Below, in pieces: positions 52,468 through 61,641 of a DNA stretch of 64,000 nt. Origin of the DNA: Roseibium denhamense. Its GTDB lineage: Bacteria; Pseudomonadota; Alphaproteobacteria; Rhizobiales; Stappiaceae. The position numbers and the translations under genes are program-made. Positions within the stretch are counted from its first letter, which is position 1. Each line of letters opens with the position of its first letter. The stretch spans positions 62,001-126,000 of the forward strand of contig NZ_SMLZ01000115.1 of the NCBI RefSeq assembly GCF_009711415.1, in the 5' to 3' direction. The notes beneath the pieces were generated by a model. That model had not been told where the DNA came from and searched no databases. It saw only the letters and a list, made by a program, of their open reading frames with translations.

Positions 52468-53381
52468 CGTGCGCGCAGCATCAACACGTTTCCGGCAAGA
52501 ACACAGGCGAGCCCAGCAATGGACAGGTTGGTCCATTGATAGCCTTCGAAGACCGTGGACAGGGCCAGGGCGATAACCGGGAAGACAACGGTCGCATATC
52601 CGGCCCGCGCGGATCCGATCCGGCCAAGCAGTGTCAGATACGAGGCAAAGGCAATCACCGAGGCCACCACTGCGAGATAAACCAGGCTACCGAGATAGCT
52701 CACGGTGAGCTCAACGGCAAAGCTCTGGCCGCGGACGGCTGCGAACAGGCCGAGAAACACCATCCCATAAACCATGCCCCAGGCGGTTGCCGGCGTCACC
52801 GCAAAGGCCTTCCGCTGGGTGTCGGCCGACACCATGTTGCCGAAACAAAAGGACAGCGTGCCGAGAATGCAAAGCCCGAGACCGAGGGCCGCATCGGAAT
52901 TGAAATCGGTCCCGGCAAGCTTTGGCCAGAACATCAGCGCAATTCCGGAAAACCCGATCAATCCGGCCAGCAAGGCTTGCGGGCTCGGACGCTGGCCGAA
53001 CAGGATCAGGCCAAGGAACAAATTGAAGATCGACGCGGTCGAGAACACCACCGCCAGAAGGCCGGAGGGCAGGTGGGCCGCGCCGTAGTAAAACAGGGTG
53101 AAGTTGGTGGAGAACAAAAAGGCGCCCAGACCGGCGAAGCGCATATGTGCTTTCAGCGGAAAGGCCAGATTGTGTCCGCGGAAATGGGCCCAGGCCATCA
53201 TGATGCTGGCCGCCAGAACGAAGCGCCAGAAGACCGAGACTTCAGGCGCCACATTCGCGATCTGCCCTTTCATGGCAATCCAGCTTACGCCCCATGCAAT
53301 GACGGTGATGGCATAAAGGCCATAATCCTTCGGCTCAAAGGCAGGCCTTTGAAGCAGGGCAGCGGGTTGGGCAACTGACAT
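52464..53381 (-). CDS. EamA/DMT-family transporter (RhaT-like exporter)
   Basis: A 305-residue membrane protein with ten helices in two EamA repeats: AWGVSWIAMKGQIANVAPEVSVFWRFVLAASIMMAWA in the first and FGNMVSADTQRKAFAVTPATAWGMVYGMVFLG in the second. Members export metabolites such as amino acids. The ATG at 53381 has no strong ribosome site. The stop at 52464-52466 lies inside an inverted repeat. It converges with the LysR pair; the substrate is not known. Confidence 0.9.
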   Translation of the reverse strand: MSVAQPAALLQRPAFEPKDYGLYAITVIAWGVSWIAMKGQIANVAPEVSVFWRFVLAASIMMAWAHFRGHNLAFPLKAHMRFAGLGAFLFSTNFTLFYYGAAHLPSGLLAVVFSTASIFNLFLGLILFGQRPSPQALLAGLIGFSGIALMFWPKLAGTDFNSDAALGLGLCILGTLSFCFGNMVSADTQRKAFAVTPATAWGMVYGMVFLGLFAAVRGQSFAVELTVSYLGSLVYLAVVASVIAFASYLTLLGRIGSARAGYATVVFPVIALALSTVFEGYQWTNLSIAGLACVLAGNVLMLRAR

Positions 53382-53566
53382 GGGGTGTCCGATCTCAAAC
53401 GGTAGGCCTGTAACTTCGGTCCGCAGATCAGTAAGTGCAAATGATAGTTATTGATTTAGTTATCACGGATGTGAATGATTGTTCGGTTCCCGATAGCCCA
53501 GCGTAAAGAGGCCGCCGCAGGGGTGCAGCGGCCAAAACGCATTATGCCGTCGGGCCGAAGAAGCTC

Positions 53567-54703
53567 TTACAGAACCAGGTTATGCCGTCCGGCCTTGTGA
53601 ATATCCGTTTCGCCGCACAGCCCCATGGTCACGTCCAGTTCCTTGTGCATCATTTCAAGGACCTTGGTGACCCCTGCTTTGCCCATGGCGCCAAGGCCGT
53701 AGATGAACGCCCGGCCGATATAGGTGCTGCGCGCGCCCATGGCGACGGCCCGGAACACATCCTGACCGGACCGGATCCCGCCATCGAAATGAACTTCCAC
53801 CTTGTCGCCAACCGCATCGACGATATCGCCGAGGACATCATAAGAGGCCAGGGCCCCATCCAGCTGCCGGCCGCCATGGTTTGACACGACAATGGCATCC
53901 GCGCCGAGCTCAGCAGCGGTCTTCGCATCATCGACATCATTGATGCCCTTGAGGATCAGCTTGCGGTCCCAATGCTTCTTGACCCACTCGACAGAGGACC
54001 AGTCCAGCGTCGGATCAAACTGGTTTGCGGTCCATTCGGCCAGGGAGGTCATGTCTTCCACGCCGGAAACATGGCCGTGAATATTGCCGAATTCCCGGCG
54101 CTTGGTCTGCAGCATATTCCAGCACCAGCGCGGTTTGAGGGCCAGATCCAGCAGAACATGCGGCTTTGGCTTCGGCGGCGTGCTGAGGCCGTTTTTGATA
54201 TCCTGATGGCGTTGGCCCAGAACCTGAAGATCGAGGGTCAGGACCAGCGCGGAACAGCCTGCACTATGGGCGCGCTTCATGAGGCTTTCCGAAAAACCCC
54301 GGTCGCGCATAACATAAAGCTGAAACCAGAACGGGTCTTTGGTGTTTGCCGCCACATCCTCGATGGAACACACGCTCATGGTCGAAAGCGTGAAGGGAAC
54401 ACCGAACTCCTCTGCGGCTTGCGCGGCGAGGATCTCCCCATCCGCATGCTGCATCCCGGTCAGGCCAACCGGCGCAAGGGCAACGGGCATGCTCACATCC
54501 TGGCCGATCATGGTTGTCTTGACCGAGCGGTTATCGATGTTCCGGGCCACCCGCTGCCGCAGCTTCTGGCGCTGTAGGGCCGTTTCATTGTCGAAATAGG
54601 TACTTTGGGTCCACGAGCCGGTATCCGCATAGTCGTAGAACATCTTCGGCACCCGCCGCTTGGCCAGGGCTTTCAGATCGGCGACGTCAGTGACGACGGG
54701 CAT
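53567..54703 (-). CDS. lldD: FMN-dependent alpha-hydroxy-acid oxidase, L-lactate dehydrogenase-like
   Basis: A 378-residue FMN enzyme of the LldD/glycolate oxidase class, oxidising an L-2-hydroxy acid, probably L-lactate. The family marks are present: RRVPKMFYDYADTGSW near the start, PVALAPVGLTGMQH, WFQLYVMRDRGF, ILKGIND, SNHGGRQLDGA with the catalytic histidine, and FDGGIRSGQDVFRAVAMGA. The ATG at 54703 has GGGAGGAATT upstream. It lies 24 bases behind a GntR regulator gene on the same strand, the usual lldR-lldD arrangement. Confidence 0.9.
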   Translation of the reverse strand: MPVVTDVADLKALAKRRVPKMFYDYADTGSWTQSTYFDNETALQRQKLRQRVARNIDNRSVKTTMIGQDVSMPVALAPVGLTGMQHADGEILAAQAAEEFGVPFTLSTMSVCSIEDVAANTKDPFWFQLYVMRDRGFSESLMKRAHSAGCSALVLTLDLQVLGQRHQDIKNGLSTPPKPKPHVLLDLALKPRWCWNMLQTKRREFGNIHGHVSGVEDMTSLAEWTANQFDPTLDWSSVEWVKKHWDRKLILKGINDVDDAKTAAELGADAIVVSNHGGRQLDGALASYDVLGDIVDAVGDKVEVHFDGGIRSGQDVFRAVAMGARSTYIGRAFIYGLGAMGKAGVTKVLEMMHKELDVTMGLCGETDIHKAGRHNLVL

Positions 54704-54727
54704 GGCAATTCCTCCCAAACGTGGTGG

Positions 54728-55501
54728 TTATCGTGATTTTGCAACGGATGGCAAAAGGCGCCGCAGTCCGGCCAGCGCCTCGCGTTTGTCTTCTTCCTCG
54801 GCTTCCAGAAGCGCGGCGCGGACATAATCGATATGCTGTTCGGATGCCTGGCGGGCGGCGACCGGATCGCCCTCGCTAATGGCAGCAGCAATGGCTGCGT
54901 GCTGGTCCAGAACGTCGGCGCGGGCGGCGGGCACGCGGTAGAGCCGTTCCCGGTCGAAGTAGACACCGTTTTCCAGGATCCGGTAGCAGGATCGCAGAGT
55001 GTGCAGGAGAATGATGTTGTGCGCGGCCTCGCCAACCGCATGGTGAAACTGAAGATCCAGCGCCGCTTCGGCCGCGATGTCCTCACGCGCATGGGCCTCG
55101 CGCATTTGTTCTAGGATGCCGGTAAGACGGGATATGTCTGAGGGAGCCGCCCGGATCGCCGCCAGGCTCGCAGCTTGTGCTTCAATCCCGCGCCGGAAGT
55201 CGAAATGGTCGCTGATCGCGCAGGAATGCCGGCTGATGAGGTCGACAACCGCGTCGGAGAAGATCGGGCCGATCAGATCGCACACATATGTGCCGCCGCC
55301 GCGCCGCGCTTCGATCAGGTTCCGGTCTTCAAGGGTCTTGAGCGCATCCCGGAGGACCGGCCGGGAAACACCGAGCTGTTCGGCAAGGTCCCGTTCACTG
55401 GGCAGGCGGTCACCGGAATGCAGCAGGCCTTTGAGGATCAAAAGCTCGATCTGCCCGACAACGGCATCCGCGGTTCTGTGCTGGTCGATTTGCTGAAACA
55501 T
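54728..55501 (-). CDS. GntR/FadR-family regulator (LldR-like)
   Basis: A 257-residue regulator with an N-terminal winged HTH (LHSGDRLPSERDLAEQLGVSRPVLRDALKTLEDRNLIEARRGGGTYV) and a helical FCD effector domain (about 85-235; LDLQFHHAVGEAAHN carries a metal-binding His). It precedes lldD by 24 bases, so the pair is one unit. A 27-bp palindrome at 55545-55571 lies 44 bases before the start. LldR-type proteins release DNA on binding L-lactate; the ligand here is assumed by context. ATG 55501 is preceded by GGGAAAA. Confidence 0.92.
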   Translation of the reverse strand: MFQQIDQHRTADAVVGQIELLILKGLLHSGDRLPSERDLAEQLGVSRPVLRDALKTLEDRNLIEARRGGGTYVCDLIGPIFSDAVVDLISRHSCAISDHFDFRRGIEAQAASLAAIRAAPSDISRLTGILEQMREAHAREDIAAEAALDLQFHHAVGEAAHNIILLHTLRSCYRILENGVYFDRERLYRVPAARADVLDQHAAIAAAISEGDPVAARQASEQHIDYVRAALLEAEEEDKREALAGLRRLLPSVAKSR

Positions 55502-55544
55502 GGTTTTCCCGGGCGTTGATGGGGCGACCCTAGGTGAGTTTTTC

Positions 55545-55571
55545 AAATTGGTCAAATTAATTGTCCAATTT
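55545..55571. promoter_or_regulatory. 27-bp palindromic operator of the lldR-lldD unit
   Basis: Left arm AAATTGG (55545-55551) and right arm CCAATTT (55565-55571) are exact inverses; 11 of 13 paired positions match around the centre at 55558. The ATTGGT-like half-sites resemble those of FadR-subfamily GntR regulators. It lies 44 bases before the regulator ATG. Confidence 0.75.
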
Positions 55572-55789
55572 ATGCGTGGCCAACGGGCGCTCGTTTGCCA
55601 AATCGTGTCGCGACCGCTTGGATCACGCTGCAAATGTGGCTTAAGCTCATCAGAGTTTTGGGGAGGTCTGGGCTTTCACGCGCTCCGGTCTAGATTGAAT
55701 TTGAGTGTCTTGCGTGCGCGCAAGCAGATTGATCGCTTTTTGCTGTTCTGTCGGTCTTGATCGAATGGCCATTGTTTCAGGGGGAAGAT

Positions 55790-57100
55790 TTGCCAGACGC
55801 AGCAGACAAGGGATCATCCTTTCCAAGTTTCAGAGCCTCGCCCCTGCGCGATAAGGTCATAGGCGAAGTTCATGCCCGGCCGTTCCGGTCGATGTCTTCG
55901 CCCCGGGTGGTTCTGCATTACGCGTTTCTGACCAACGCCAGCGAAGCTGCCGATGACAAGGCCTGGCTGATTGAGTTCTGCACGTCACGTGGTGAACCGG
56001 TGCCGACCGATGGGGCCAAGCATCACACCATCGCGTTTGGTGGCGGCATGCTGAATTGGGAGCAGCACGCCGAATTCACGACATATACCTGGGATGCGCC
56101 GGCAGCCGAAGGGAAGCTGTTTGGCGAGCTGATCCACAACCACCCTTTCGGGGCCATGTTCCGGGCTCCGGGCGACATGCTGGTCGCCGCCCGGTTTGAA
56201 GCGCACCCGAATCCGGGTGAAGATGTCTGGCGCCGCCATTTTGACTCCGGCAGCCTGACCGTGTCCCGGATCGAAGGGGGAGCAGCCGCAGTTGCAACCG
56301 ACTTCCGCCAGGACGGCGACGGCCTAACCCGCTTTCTGGTCATCAATGATGAAATGGGCAATCACCAGATCGGTGCGGCCGTCAAACGGCTCTTGGAGAT
56401 CGAGACCTATCGCACGCTTGCCATGCTTGGCCTGTTCGAAGCCGCCCGGCTGCAACCGGAAATCCGCCGGTTCGAAACCGAGCTGGCCGACCTAACGTCT
56501 CAAATGGTGGAAGATGCCGGGCTGGATACCAACCGGGACCTTTTGAACAAGTTCACCAAATTGGCAGCCGCGCTGGAAGCCGGTGCGACAGCCAGCACAT
56601 TCCGCTTTGGTGCCAGCCGTGCCTATCATCAGATCGTACAGGCGCGGTTCAATACGCTTCAGGAAGAAGCAGCTCCTGGGGAATTGTCCATGGCGGGTTT
56701 CCTTGGAAGGCGGCTGTCTCCCGCGATGCAGACCTGCCAGTCGATTGAAGACCGCCAGGCAATGCTGTCCCGGAAGCTAGCGCGCGCAACAACCTTGCTC
56801 CGTACCCGCGTCGACGTGGATCTGGAACAGCAGAACCGGAGCCTGCTGCAATCCATGAACCGGAGAGCCCGGATGCAGCTGAGACTGCAGCAAACGGTCG
56901 AAGGACTGTCGATCGCGGCCGTCAGCTACTATGTCGTGGGCCTGTTGTCCTACCTGGCAAAAGGCGCTTCCGATGCTGGGTTGCCAATTCCGTCCGGCTC
57001 GATCACGACAGCAATCGCGGTCCCCATTGTCATTGCGGTCATGTGGGCGACCATGCACCGCATCCGTAAGGTTTATTCAAAAGAGACAAAAGCCGATTGA
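55790..57100 (+). CDS. DUF3422 family membrane-anchored protein
   Basis: A 436-residue protein with the DUF3422 features: an N-terminal soluble domain (RASPLRDKVIGEVHARPFRSMSSPRVVLHYAF, LFGELIHNHPFGAMF, RFLVINDEMGNHQIGAAVKRLLEIETYRTLAMLG), a long helical middle, and a pair of helices near the C-terminus (about 380-430: SIAAVSYYVVGLLSYLAKG and ITTAIAVPIVIAVMWATMHRI). The start is most likely TTG 55790, which has GGGGGAAGAT right upstream; the frame is open back to TTG 55757. Function of the family is unknown. Terminator downstream at 57123. Confidence 0.86.
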   Translation: MPDAADKGSSFPSFRASPLRDKVIGEVHARPFRSMSSPRVVLHYAFLTNASEAADDKAWLIEFCTSRGEPVPTDGAKHHTIAFGGGMLNWEQHAEFTTYTWDAPAAEGKLFGELIHNHPFGAMFRAPGDMLVAARFEAHPNPGEDVWRRHFDSGSLTVSRIEGGAAAVATDFRQDGDGLTRFLVINDEMGNHQIGAAVKRLLEIETYRTLAMLGLFEAARLQPEIRRFETELADLTSQMVEDAGLDTNRDLLNKFTKLAAALEAGATASTFRFGASRAYHQIVQARFNTLQEEAAPGELSMAGFLGRRLSPAMQTCQSIEDRQAMLSRKLARATTLLRTRVDVDLEQQNRSLLQSMNRRARMQLRLQQTVEGLSIAAVSYYVVGLLSYLAKGASDAGLPIPSGSITTAIAVPIVIAVMWATMHRIRKVYSKETKAD

Positions 57101-57122
57101 GTTGACCGCACTGGAAACGATG

Positions 57123-57147
57123 AAGGCCGGAAGCTCCGGCCTTTGTT
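57123..57147 (+). terminator. Terminator after the DUF3422 gene
   Basis: AAGGCCGGA (57123-57131) and TCCGGCCTT (57135-57143) form a 9-bp stem with loop AGC, followed by TGTT. It lies between the convergent DUF3422 and cytochrome c genes. Confidence 0.78.
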
Positions 57148-57214
57148 CGTTTTGGATGAGCGTCAGCACGTCTTTTGCTATCACTTGAACACAAGGCGTG
57201 TCCGCGTGCCGGCT

Positions 57215-57610
57215 TTACTGAGTGCTGCCGTCGGGCGCAAATTGGGCCAGATAGGCGATCATGTCGGTGCGGTCCTTTTCTTTCCGGAGCCCCGCGAAAG
57301 CCATCTTGGTTTTCGGAACGACGTCCCGCGGTTTGGTTAAGAACGCATCCAGCGTTTCCGCATCCCAAACCCTGCCGGCTTCAGCGCCCTCAACAAGGCT
57401 GGCTGAATATTTGAAGCCCTCGACAGTGCCCCAATTGTTCCCAACGATGCCGTTCAGAACTGGACCAACCCGGTTTTTCGCGTCCGGCCCGACCATGTGG
57501 CAGGCTTGGCATTTCCGGAACACTTTTTCACCTGCGGCCGGATCGCCGTCAGCATGCGCATAGGCTCCCGTTGCCAGAAGCACTCCGGCAACAATCAGAA
57601 ATCGTTGCAT
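57215..57610 (-). CDS. Small periplasmic cytochrome c (class I)
   Basis: A 131-residue secreted c-type cytochrome. The signal peptide is MQRFLIVAGVLLATGAYAHA; the haem motif CQACH follows at about residues 34-38 and the class-I axial methionine is likely in KTKMAF. Sequences VGPDAKNRVGPVLNGIVG and FKYSASLVEG are typical of cytochrome c2-like proteins of alphaproteobacteria. ATG 57610 has GAGGGAGAAA upstream. It could carry electrons to or from oxidases; no operon partner. Confidence 0.9.
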   Translation of the reverse strand: MQRFLIVAGVLLATGAYAHADGDPAAGEKVFRKCQACHMVGPDAKNRVGPVLNGIVGNNWGTVEGFKYSASLVEGAEAGRVWDAETLDAFLTKPRDVVPKTKMAFAGLRKEKDRTDMIAYLAQFAPDGSTQ

Positions 57611-57758
57611 AATTTCTCCCTCAATGTGGGTGACAGACCCGCGGCGCACTCAATAGGACCGGGTCTTTCCACGCAAGCGGCGAACTGCCGCATGAGGGGG
57701 TTTCCACACGTACTGTGAGATCAAAAGCAACTCGGAAATGAGGCCGTTGAGCCCGCTG

Positions 57759-58703
57759 TCAACTCGCCTTGGCACGCTTGGGCAGACTCAACCAGTCTTC
57801 CAGGCCTGCGTCCCAATAGGGTGAGGATCCATAAAGGCCAGCAAGGAAATCGATAAAGACCCGGACCTTGGCTGGCAAGAATTGCCGGCTGGGGTAGACG
57901 GCGTAAAGGCCGACATCCTTCGACGCCCGGTACTCCGGCAGAAGGATTTGCAGTTTGCCGTCCCGAAGCTCCGGCCCGATATCCCAAGTAGACCGCAGGG
58001 CGATCCCCACACCGGCCAGAAGGCATTCGCGCACAACTTCGTTCGAGTTGGTCTTGACCGGAGATTGGGTCCGTACGGTCTCGATTCCCTCCGGACCGGC
58101 CAGCCGCCAGGGGTCCTGGTTCGTCGCTGCGAGGGTGACGTGAGTGTCTGTCAGGTCCTGGATGGTCTCAGGCGTGCCGTATTTCTCAAGATAGGCAGGG
58201 CTTGCGCACAAAATACGGTGAACGGGCGCAAGACGGCGGGCGACCAGGCTGGAATCGGACAATTCGGCGATGCGGATCGCCAGATCATAGCCGTCGCCGA
58301 CGATGTCCACGAAGTCATCGGAGAGATCGAGGTTGACGGACAGATCAGGGTTGGCGGTCAGGAATGTTCCCAGATGCGGGGCAATATGCAGGCGGCCAAA
58401 AGACGTTGGTACCGCGACCTTCAGGTTGCCGCGGGCTTTTGCGGAACCGCGGGATACGAATGTTTCGGCTTCTTCCACGCTTGCAAGGATTGCGATCACC
58501 CGCTCATAAAACCCTTGGCCAGCTTCGGTCATGGCGATCTGGCGTGTCGTGCGTTGCAGCAACCGGGTGCCGAGTTTTTCCTCAAGGCGCCTGATCCGTT
58601 TTGACACCACTGCCGGCGAGAGGCTCATCTCCCGTCCAGCCGCAGACATGCTCCCCGCGCTTACCACCCGGGCGAAAATCTCCATGTCCGTCAGATTGCT
58701 CAT
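57759..58703 (-). CDS. LysR-family regulator divergent from glcD
   Basis: A 314-residue LysR regulator with HTH at MSNLTDMEIFARVVSAGSMSAAGREMSLSPAVVSKRIRRLEEKLG and an effector domain (LDLSDDFVDIVGDGYDLAIRIAEL). The ATG at 58703 is set by the family start; the frame stays open to 58796. Divergent from glcD with 153 bases between the starts, which suggests it regulates the glcDEF unit and itself. The sequence is of the CrgA/DsdC-like type. Confidence 0.9.
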   Translation of the reverse strand: MSNLTDMEIFARVVSAGSMSAAGREMSLSPAVVSKRIRRLEEKLGTRLLQRTTRQIAMTEAGQGFYERVIAILASVEEAETFVSRGSAKARGNLKVAVPTSFGRLHIAPHLGTFLTANPDLSVNLDLSDDFVDIVGDGYDLAIRIAELSDSSLVARRLAPVHRILCASPAYLEKYGTPETIQDLTDTHVTLAATNQDPWRLAGPEGIETVRTQSPVKTNSNEVVRECLLAGVGIALRSTWDIGPELRDGKLQILLPEYRASKDVGLYAVYPSRQFLPAKVRVFIDFLAGLYGSSPYWDAGLEDWLSLPKRAKAS

Positions 58704-58856
58704 TTTCAAACTCGCATAAAGACTATTATTGTCAGGTCGACTATTTTCCTCGGATCTGAAATTTGCCAGTCTTTTGGAAAGCCGTTGCTCTACCATTTTC
58801 TGTTACGCAGGAACAAACTACGTGGATCAACTTACGTAAATATAAGGGAGAGACTT

Positions 58857-60353
58857 GTGAGCGCCATATCCATGCCGGCCCCCGATCCGCAGGTTCTAGA
58901 GCGGCGGCGGGAGATTGTATCGGCTTTGCAGGCAATCGTTCCCGGTGAGGGCGTCATCCACGATGAGCGGGAAATGCGGGCATATGAGACCGACGCGCTG
59001 ACCGCTTACCGCCAGATGCCTCTGATCGTTGTGCTGCCGGAAACGGTGGACCAGGTGTCCGCTGTGTTGAAATACTGCCACAAGCACGACATCAAAGTCG
59101 TTCCGCGCGGTGCGGGGACGTCCCTTTCCGGCGGAGCGCTTCCGCTTCAGGATGGCGTTCTGCTGTCGATGATGAAATTCAATCAGGTCCTCGACATCGA
59201 TTTCGAAAACAGGGCGGTGGTGGTTCAGCCTGGGGTGACCAATCTCGGGATCACGCGGGCCGTGGAACATGAAGGTTTTTACTACGCGCCTGATCCGTCT
59301 TCCCAGATTGCCTGCTCCATCGGCGGAAATATTGCGGAAAATTCCGGCGGGGTGCATTGCCTGAAATACGGCCTGACCACGAACAACGTGCTCGGGATGG
59401 AAGTCGTCCTGATCAACGGCGAGGTTGTCCGGTTAGGCGGCAAGCACCTCGACAGTGAAGGCTACGATCTGATGGCGCTGATGACGGGCTCGGAAGGCCT
59501 GCTCGGCGTCGTCACTGAAGTCACGGTCCGCATCCTGCAAAAGCCCGAAACGGCACGGGCGTTGTTGATCGGCTTCCCGACAAGTGAGGACGGTGGACGC
59601 TGTGTTGCGGATGTGATCGGGGCCGGGATCATTCCAGGCGGCATGGAGATGATGGACAAACCGGCCATTCACGCGGCCGAAGACTTTGTGAATGCAGGCT
59701 ATCCGCGCGATGTGGAAGCGCTGTTGATCGTTGAGCTCGACGGTCCTGAGGCGGAAGTGGATTATCTGATCGGGCGGGTGGAAGAAATCGCAAGGGCCAA
59801 TAAGGCAAGCCATATCCGGATTTCGGAAAGCGAAGAAGAACGCCTGACCTTCTGGGCCGGGCGGAAAGCCGCTTTTCCAGCCGTTGGCCGGATTTCGCCG
59901 GACTATCTTTGCATGGACGGGACCATCCCGCGGCGCGAGCTGCCGAAAGTGCTGGCCCGCATGCGCGAGCTTGCCGACAAGCACAATCTGGGCGTGGCGA
60001 ATGTCTTCCACGCTGGCGACGGCAACCTGCATCCGCTTATTCTCTACGATGCCAACAAGCCGGGCGAACTGGAGGCCGCCGAAGCCTTTGGAGCCGACAT
60101 CCTGAGACTGTGCGTTGAGGTTGGCGGGGTGCTGACCGGTGAACACGGCGTCGGGATCGAAAAACGCGACCTGATGACCGACATGTTCACGGAAGCCGAT
60201 CTCAAGCAGCAGCAGCGAGTCAAATGTGCGTTTGATGACAAGCATCTGCTGAATCCGGGAAAGGTTTTTCCGGTCCTGCACCGCTGTGCGGAACTCGGCA
60301 AGATGCACGTGCACAAGGGGCAGCTTCCCTTCCCTGACATTCCCAGATTTTAG
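58857..60353 (+). CDS. glcD: Glycolate oxidase subunit GlcD (FAD-linked)
   Basis: A 498-residue flavin subunit of glycolate oxidase, which turns glycolate to glyoxylate. FAD-binding type-4 domain with VVPRGAGTSLSGGALP and a linked second domain with GGVHCLKYGLTTNNVLGMEVVLINGEVVRLGGK; C-terminal oxidase domain with NVFHAGDGNLHPLILYD and GVLTGEHGVGIEKRDLM. The GTG at 58857 has GGGAGAG upstream; the ATG at 58872 (MPAPDPQ) is an alternative. First gene of glcDEF; glcE starts 51 bases after the stop. Confidence 0.95.
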   Translation: MSAISMPAPDPQVLERRREIVSALQAIVPGEGVIHDEREMRAYETDALTAYRQMPLIVVLPETVDQVSAVLKYCHKHDIKVVPRGAGTSLSGGALPLQDGVLLSMMKFNQVLDIDFENRAVVVQPGVTNLGITRAVEHEGFYYAPDPSSQIACSIGGNIAENSGGVHCLKYGLTTNNVLGMEVVLINGEVVRLGGKHLDSEGYDLMALMTGSEGLLGVVTEVTVRILQKPETARALLIGFPTSEDGGRCVADVIGAGIIPGGMEMMDKPAIHAAEDFVNAGYPRDVEALLIVELDGPEAEVDYLIGRVEEIARANKASHIRISESEEERLTFWAGRKAAFPAVGRISPDYLCMDGTIPRRELPKVLARMRELADKHNLGVANVFHAGDGNLHPLILYDANKPGELEAAEAFGADILRLCVEVGGVLTGEHGVGIEKRDLMTDMFTEADLKQQQRVKCAFDDKHLLNPGKVFPVLHRCAELGKMHVHKGQLPFPDIPRF

Positions 60354-60403
60354 GTCCGCACTGTGCGCCGTCCGGCACCGCCGGCGATTTTTAAGGATAC
60401 GAG

Positions 60404-61594
60404 ATGGATGCTCTTTTGAAGCCCCGGAATGCCGGGGAAGTTGAAGAGGCAGTGAGATGGGCGGCGGCTGAAGAGCAGCCGCTCGAAGTCATCGGCACCG
60501 GATCAAAACGCGGGCTCGGACACCCGGTGCAAACCGCCCATGTGCTTGATCTATCGGCTCTGGCGGGCGTTGAAACCTACGAACCTGCGGAACTCGTTCT
60601 GACGGTAAAAGCTGGAACGCCCATTGCCGAAATTGAAGCATTGGTCGAGGAGAACGGCCAGGAACTGTCATTTGAACCAATGGACTATGGTCCTCTTCTC
60701 GGCCGGCCTGCGGGCGGGGGCACCATTGGGGGAGTGCTTGCGGCCAATCTTGCCGGGCCGCGCCGGATCAAGTCCGGAGCCGCGCGCGATCATGTTCTGG
60801 GTATGGAGGCGGTTTCGGGCCGGGGGGAGCAATTCGTTTCCGGCGGCAAGGTGGTGAAAAATGTCACCGGATACGACTTGCCGCGCGCCTTGTGCGGGTC
60901 GTTCGGAACCCTTGCCGTGACCACATCGGCCACACTGAAGGTCAATCCGAAACCGGAGACCACGGCGACACTCGAGATTTCCGGTCTGTCGGATGAAGAC
61001 GCTGTCACGGCCTTGTGCCGGGCCATGGGATCTTCCGCCGAAGTGTCCGGGGCAGCGCATTTGCCCGCCGGGTTATGGGGCGAAACCGCCAGGACCGTTT
61101 TGCGCCTTGAGGGGTTCCAGGCCTCTGTCGACTACCGGTTTCAATCCCTAAACTCCCTTTTGTCCGGCTTTGGTCCGGTTCGGCGTCTGGAGGACGGCGA
61201 CAGCCGCCCGCTTTGGGCCGGGATTCGGGATGCTGCGCCGCATGTGGGTAAGGCTGGGACCGTCTGGCGGGTGTCCGTTGCGCCGACGGCCGGACCGGGT
61301 GTTGTCGCCCAACTGAAGGAAAAATTGCCACTCAGCGCCTTTTACGACTGGAGTGGCGGTCTCGTCTGGATATGCTTCGAAGACGGTGAGCTTCATGAGG
61401 CCGAGCTTCGTGCCGCCGTTGCGGCCTCCGGCGGGGGACATGCCACGCTGGTGCGGGCAACCGGGGCCGTGGCTGCATCCGTTCCCGTGTTCCAGCCGCA
61501 GCCGGAAGCCCTGGCTGCGCTGAGCCGCCGCTTGAAGGAACAGTTCGATCCGAATGGTATTTTGAACCCGGGACGGATGGTCACCGGTGTGTAG
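60404..61594 (+). CDS. glcE: Glycolate oxidase subunit GlcE (FAD-binding)
   Basis: A 396-residue second flavin-binding subunit: FAD-binding-4 domain with EVIGTGSKRGLGHPV, LTVKAGTPIAEIEALVEENGQELSFEPMDYG and GGTIGGVLAANLAGPRRIKSGAARDHVLG, then a GlcE-type C-terminal part ending QFDPNGILNPGRMV. It lies 51 bases after glcD. glcF does not follow at once; two unrelated genes lie between. Confidence 0.94.
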   Translation: MDALLKPRNAGEVEEAVRWAAAEEQPLEVIGTGSKRGLGHPVQTAHVLDLSALAGVETYEPAELVLTVKAGTPIAEIEALVEENGQELSFEPMDYGPLLGRPAGGGTIGGVLAANLAGPRRIKSGAARDHVLGMEAVSGRGEQFVSGGKVVKNVTGYDLPRALCGSFGTLAVTTSATLKVNPKPETTATLEISGLSDEDAVTALCRAMGSSAEVSGAAHLPAGLWGETARTVLRLEGFQASVDYRFQSLNSLLSGFGPVRRLEDGDSRPLWAGIRDAAPHVGKAGTVWRVSVAPTAGPGVVAQLKEKLPLSAFYDWSGGLVWICFEDGELHEAELRAAVAASGGGHATLVRATGAVAASVPVFQPQPEALAALSRRLKEQFDPNGILNPGRMVTGV

Positions 61595-61641
61595 CGAATG
61601 GCGTTTAATGTAAAAACTGTTGTAAATGAAAGGGGCTTTAG

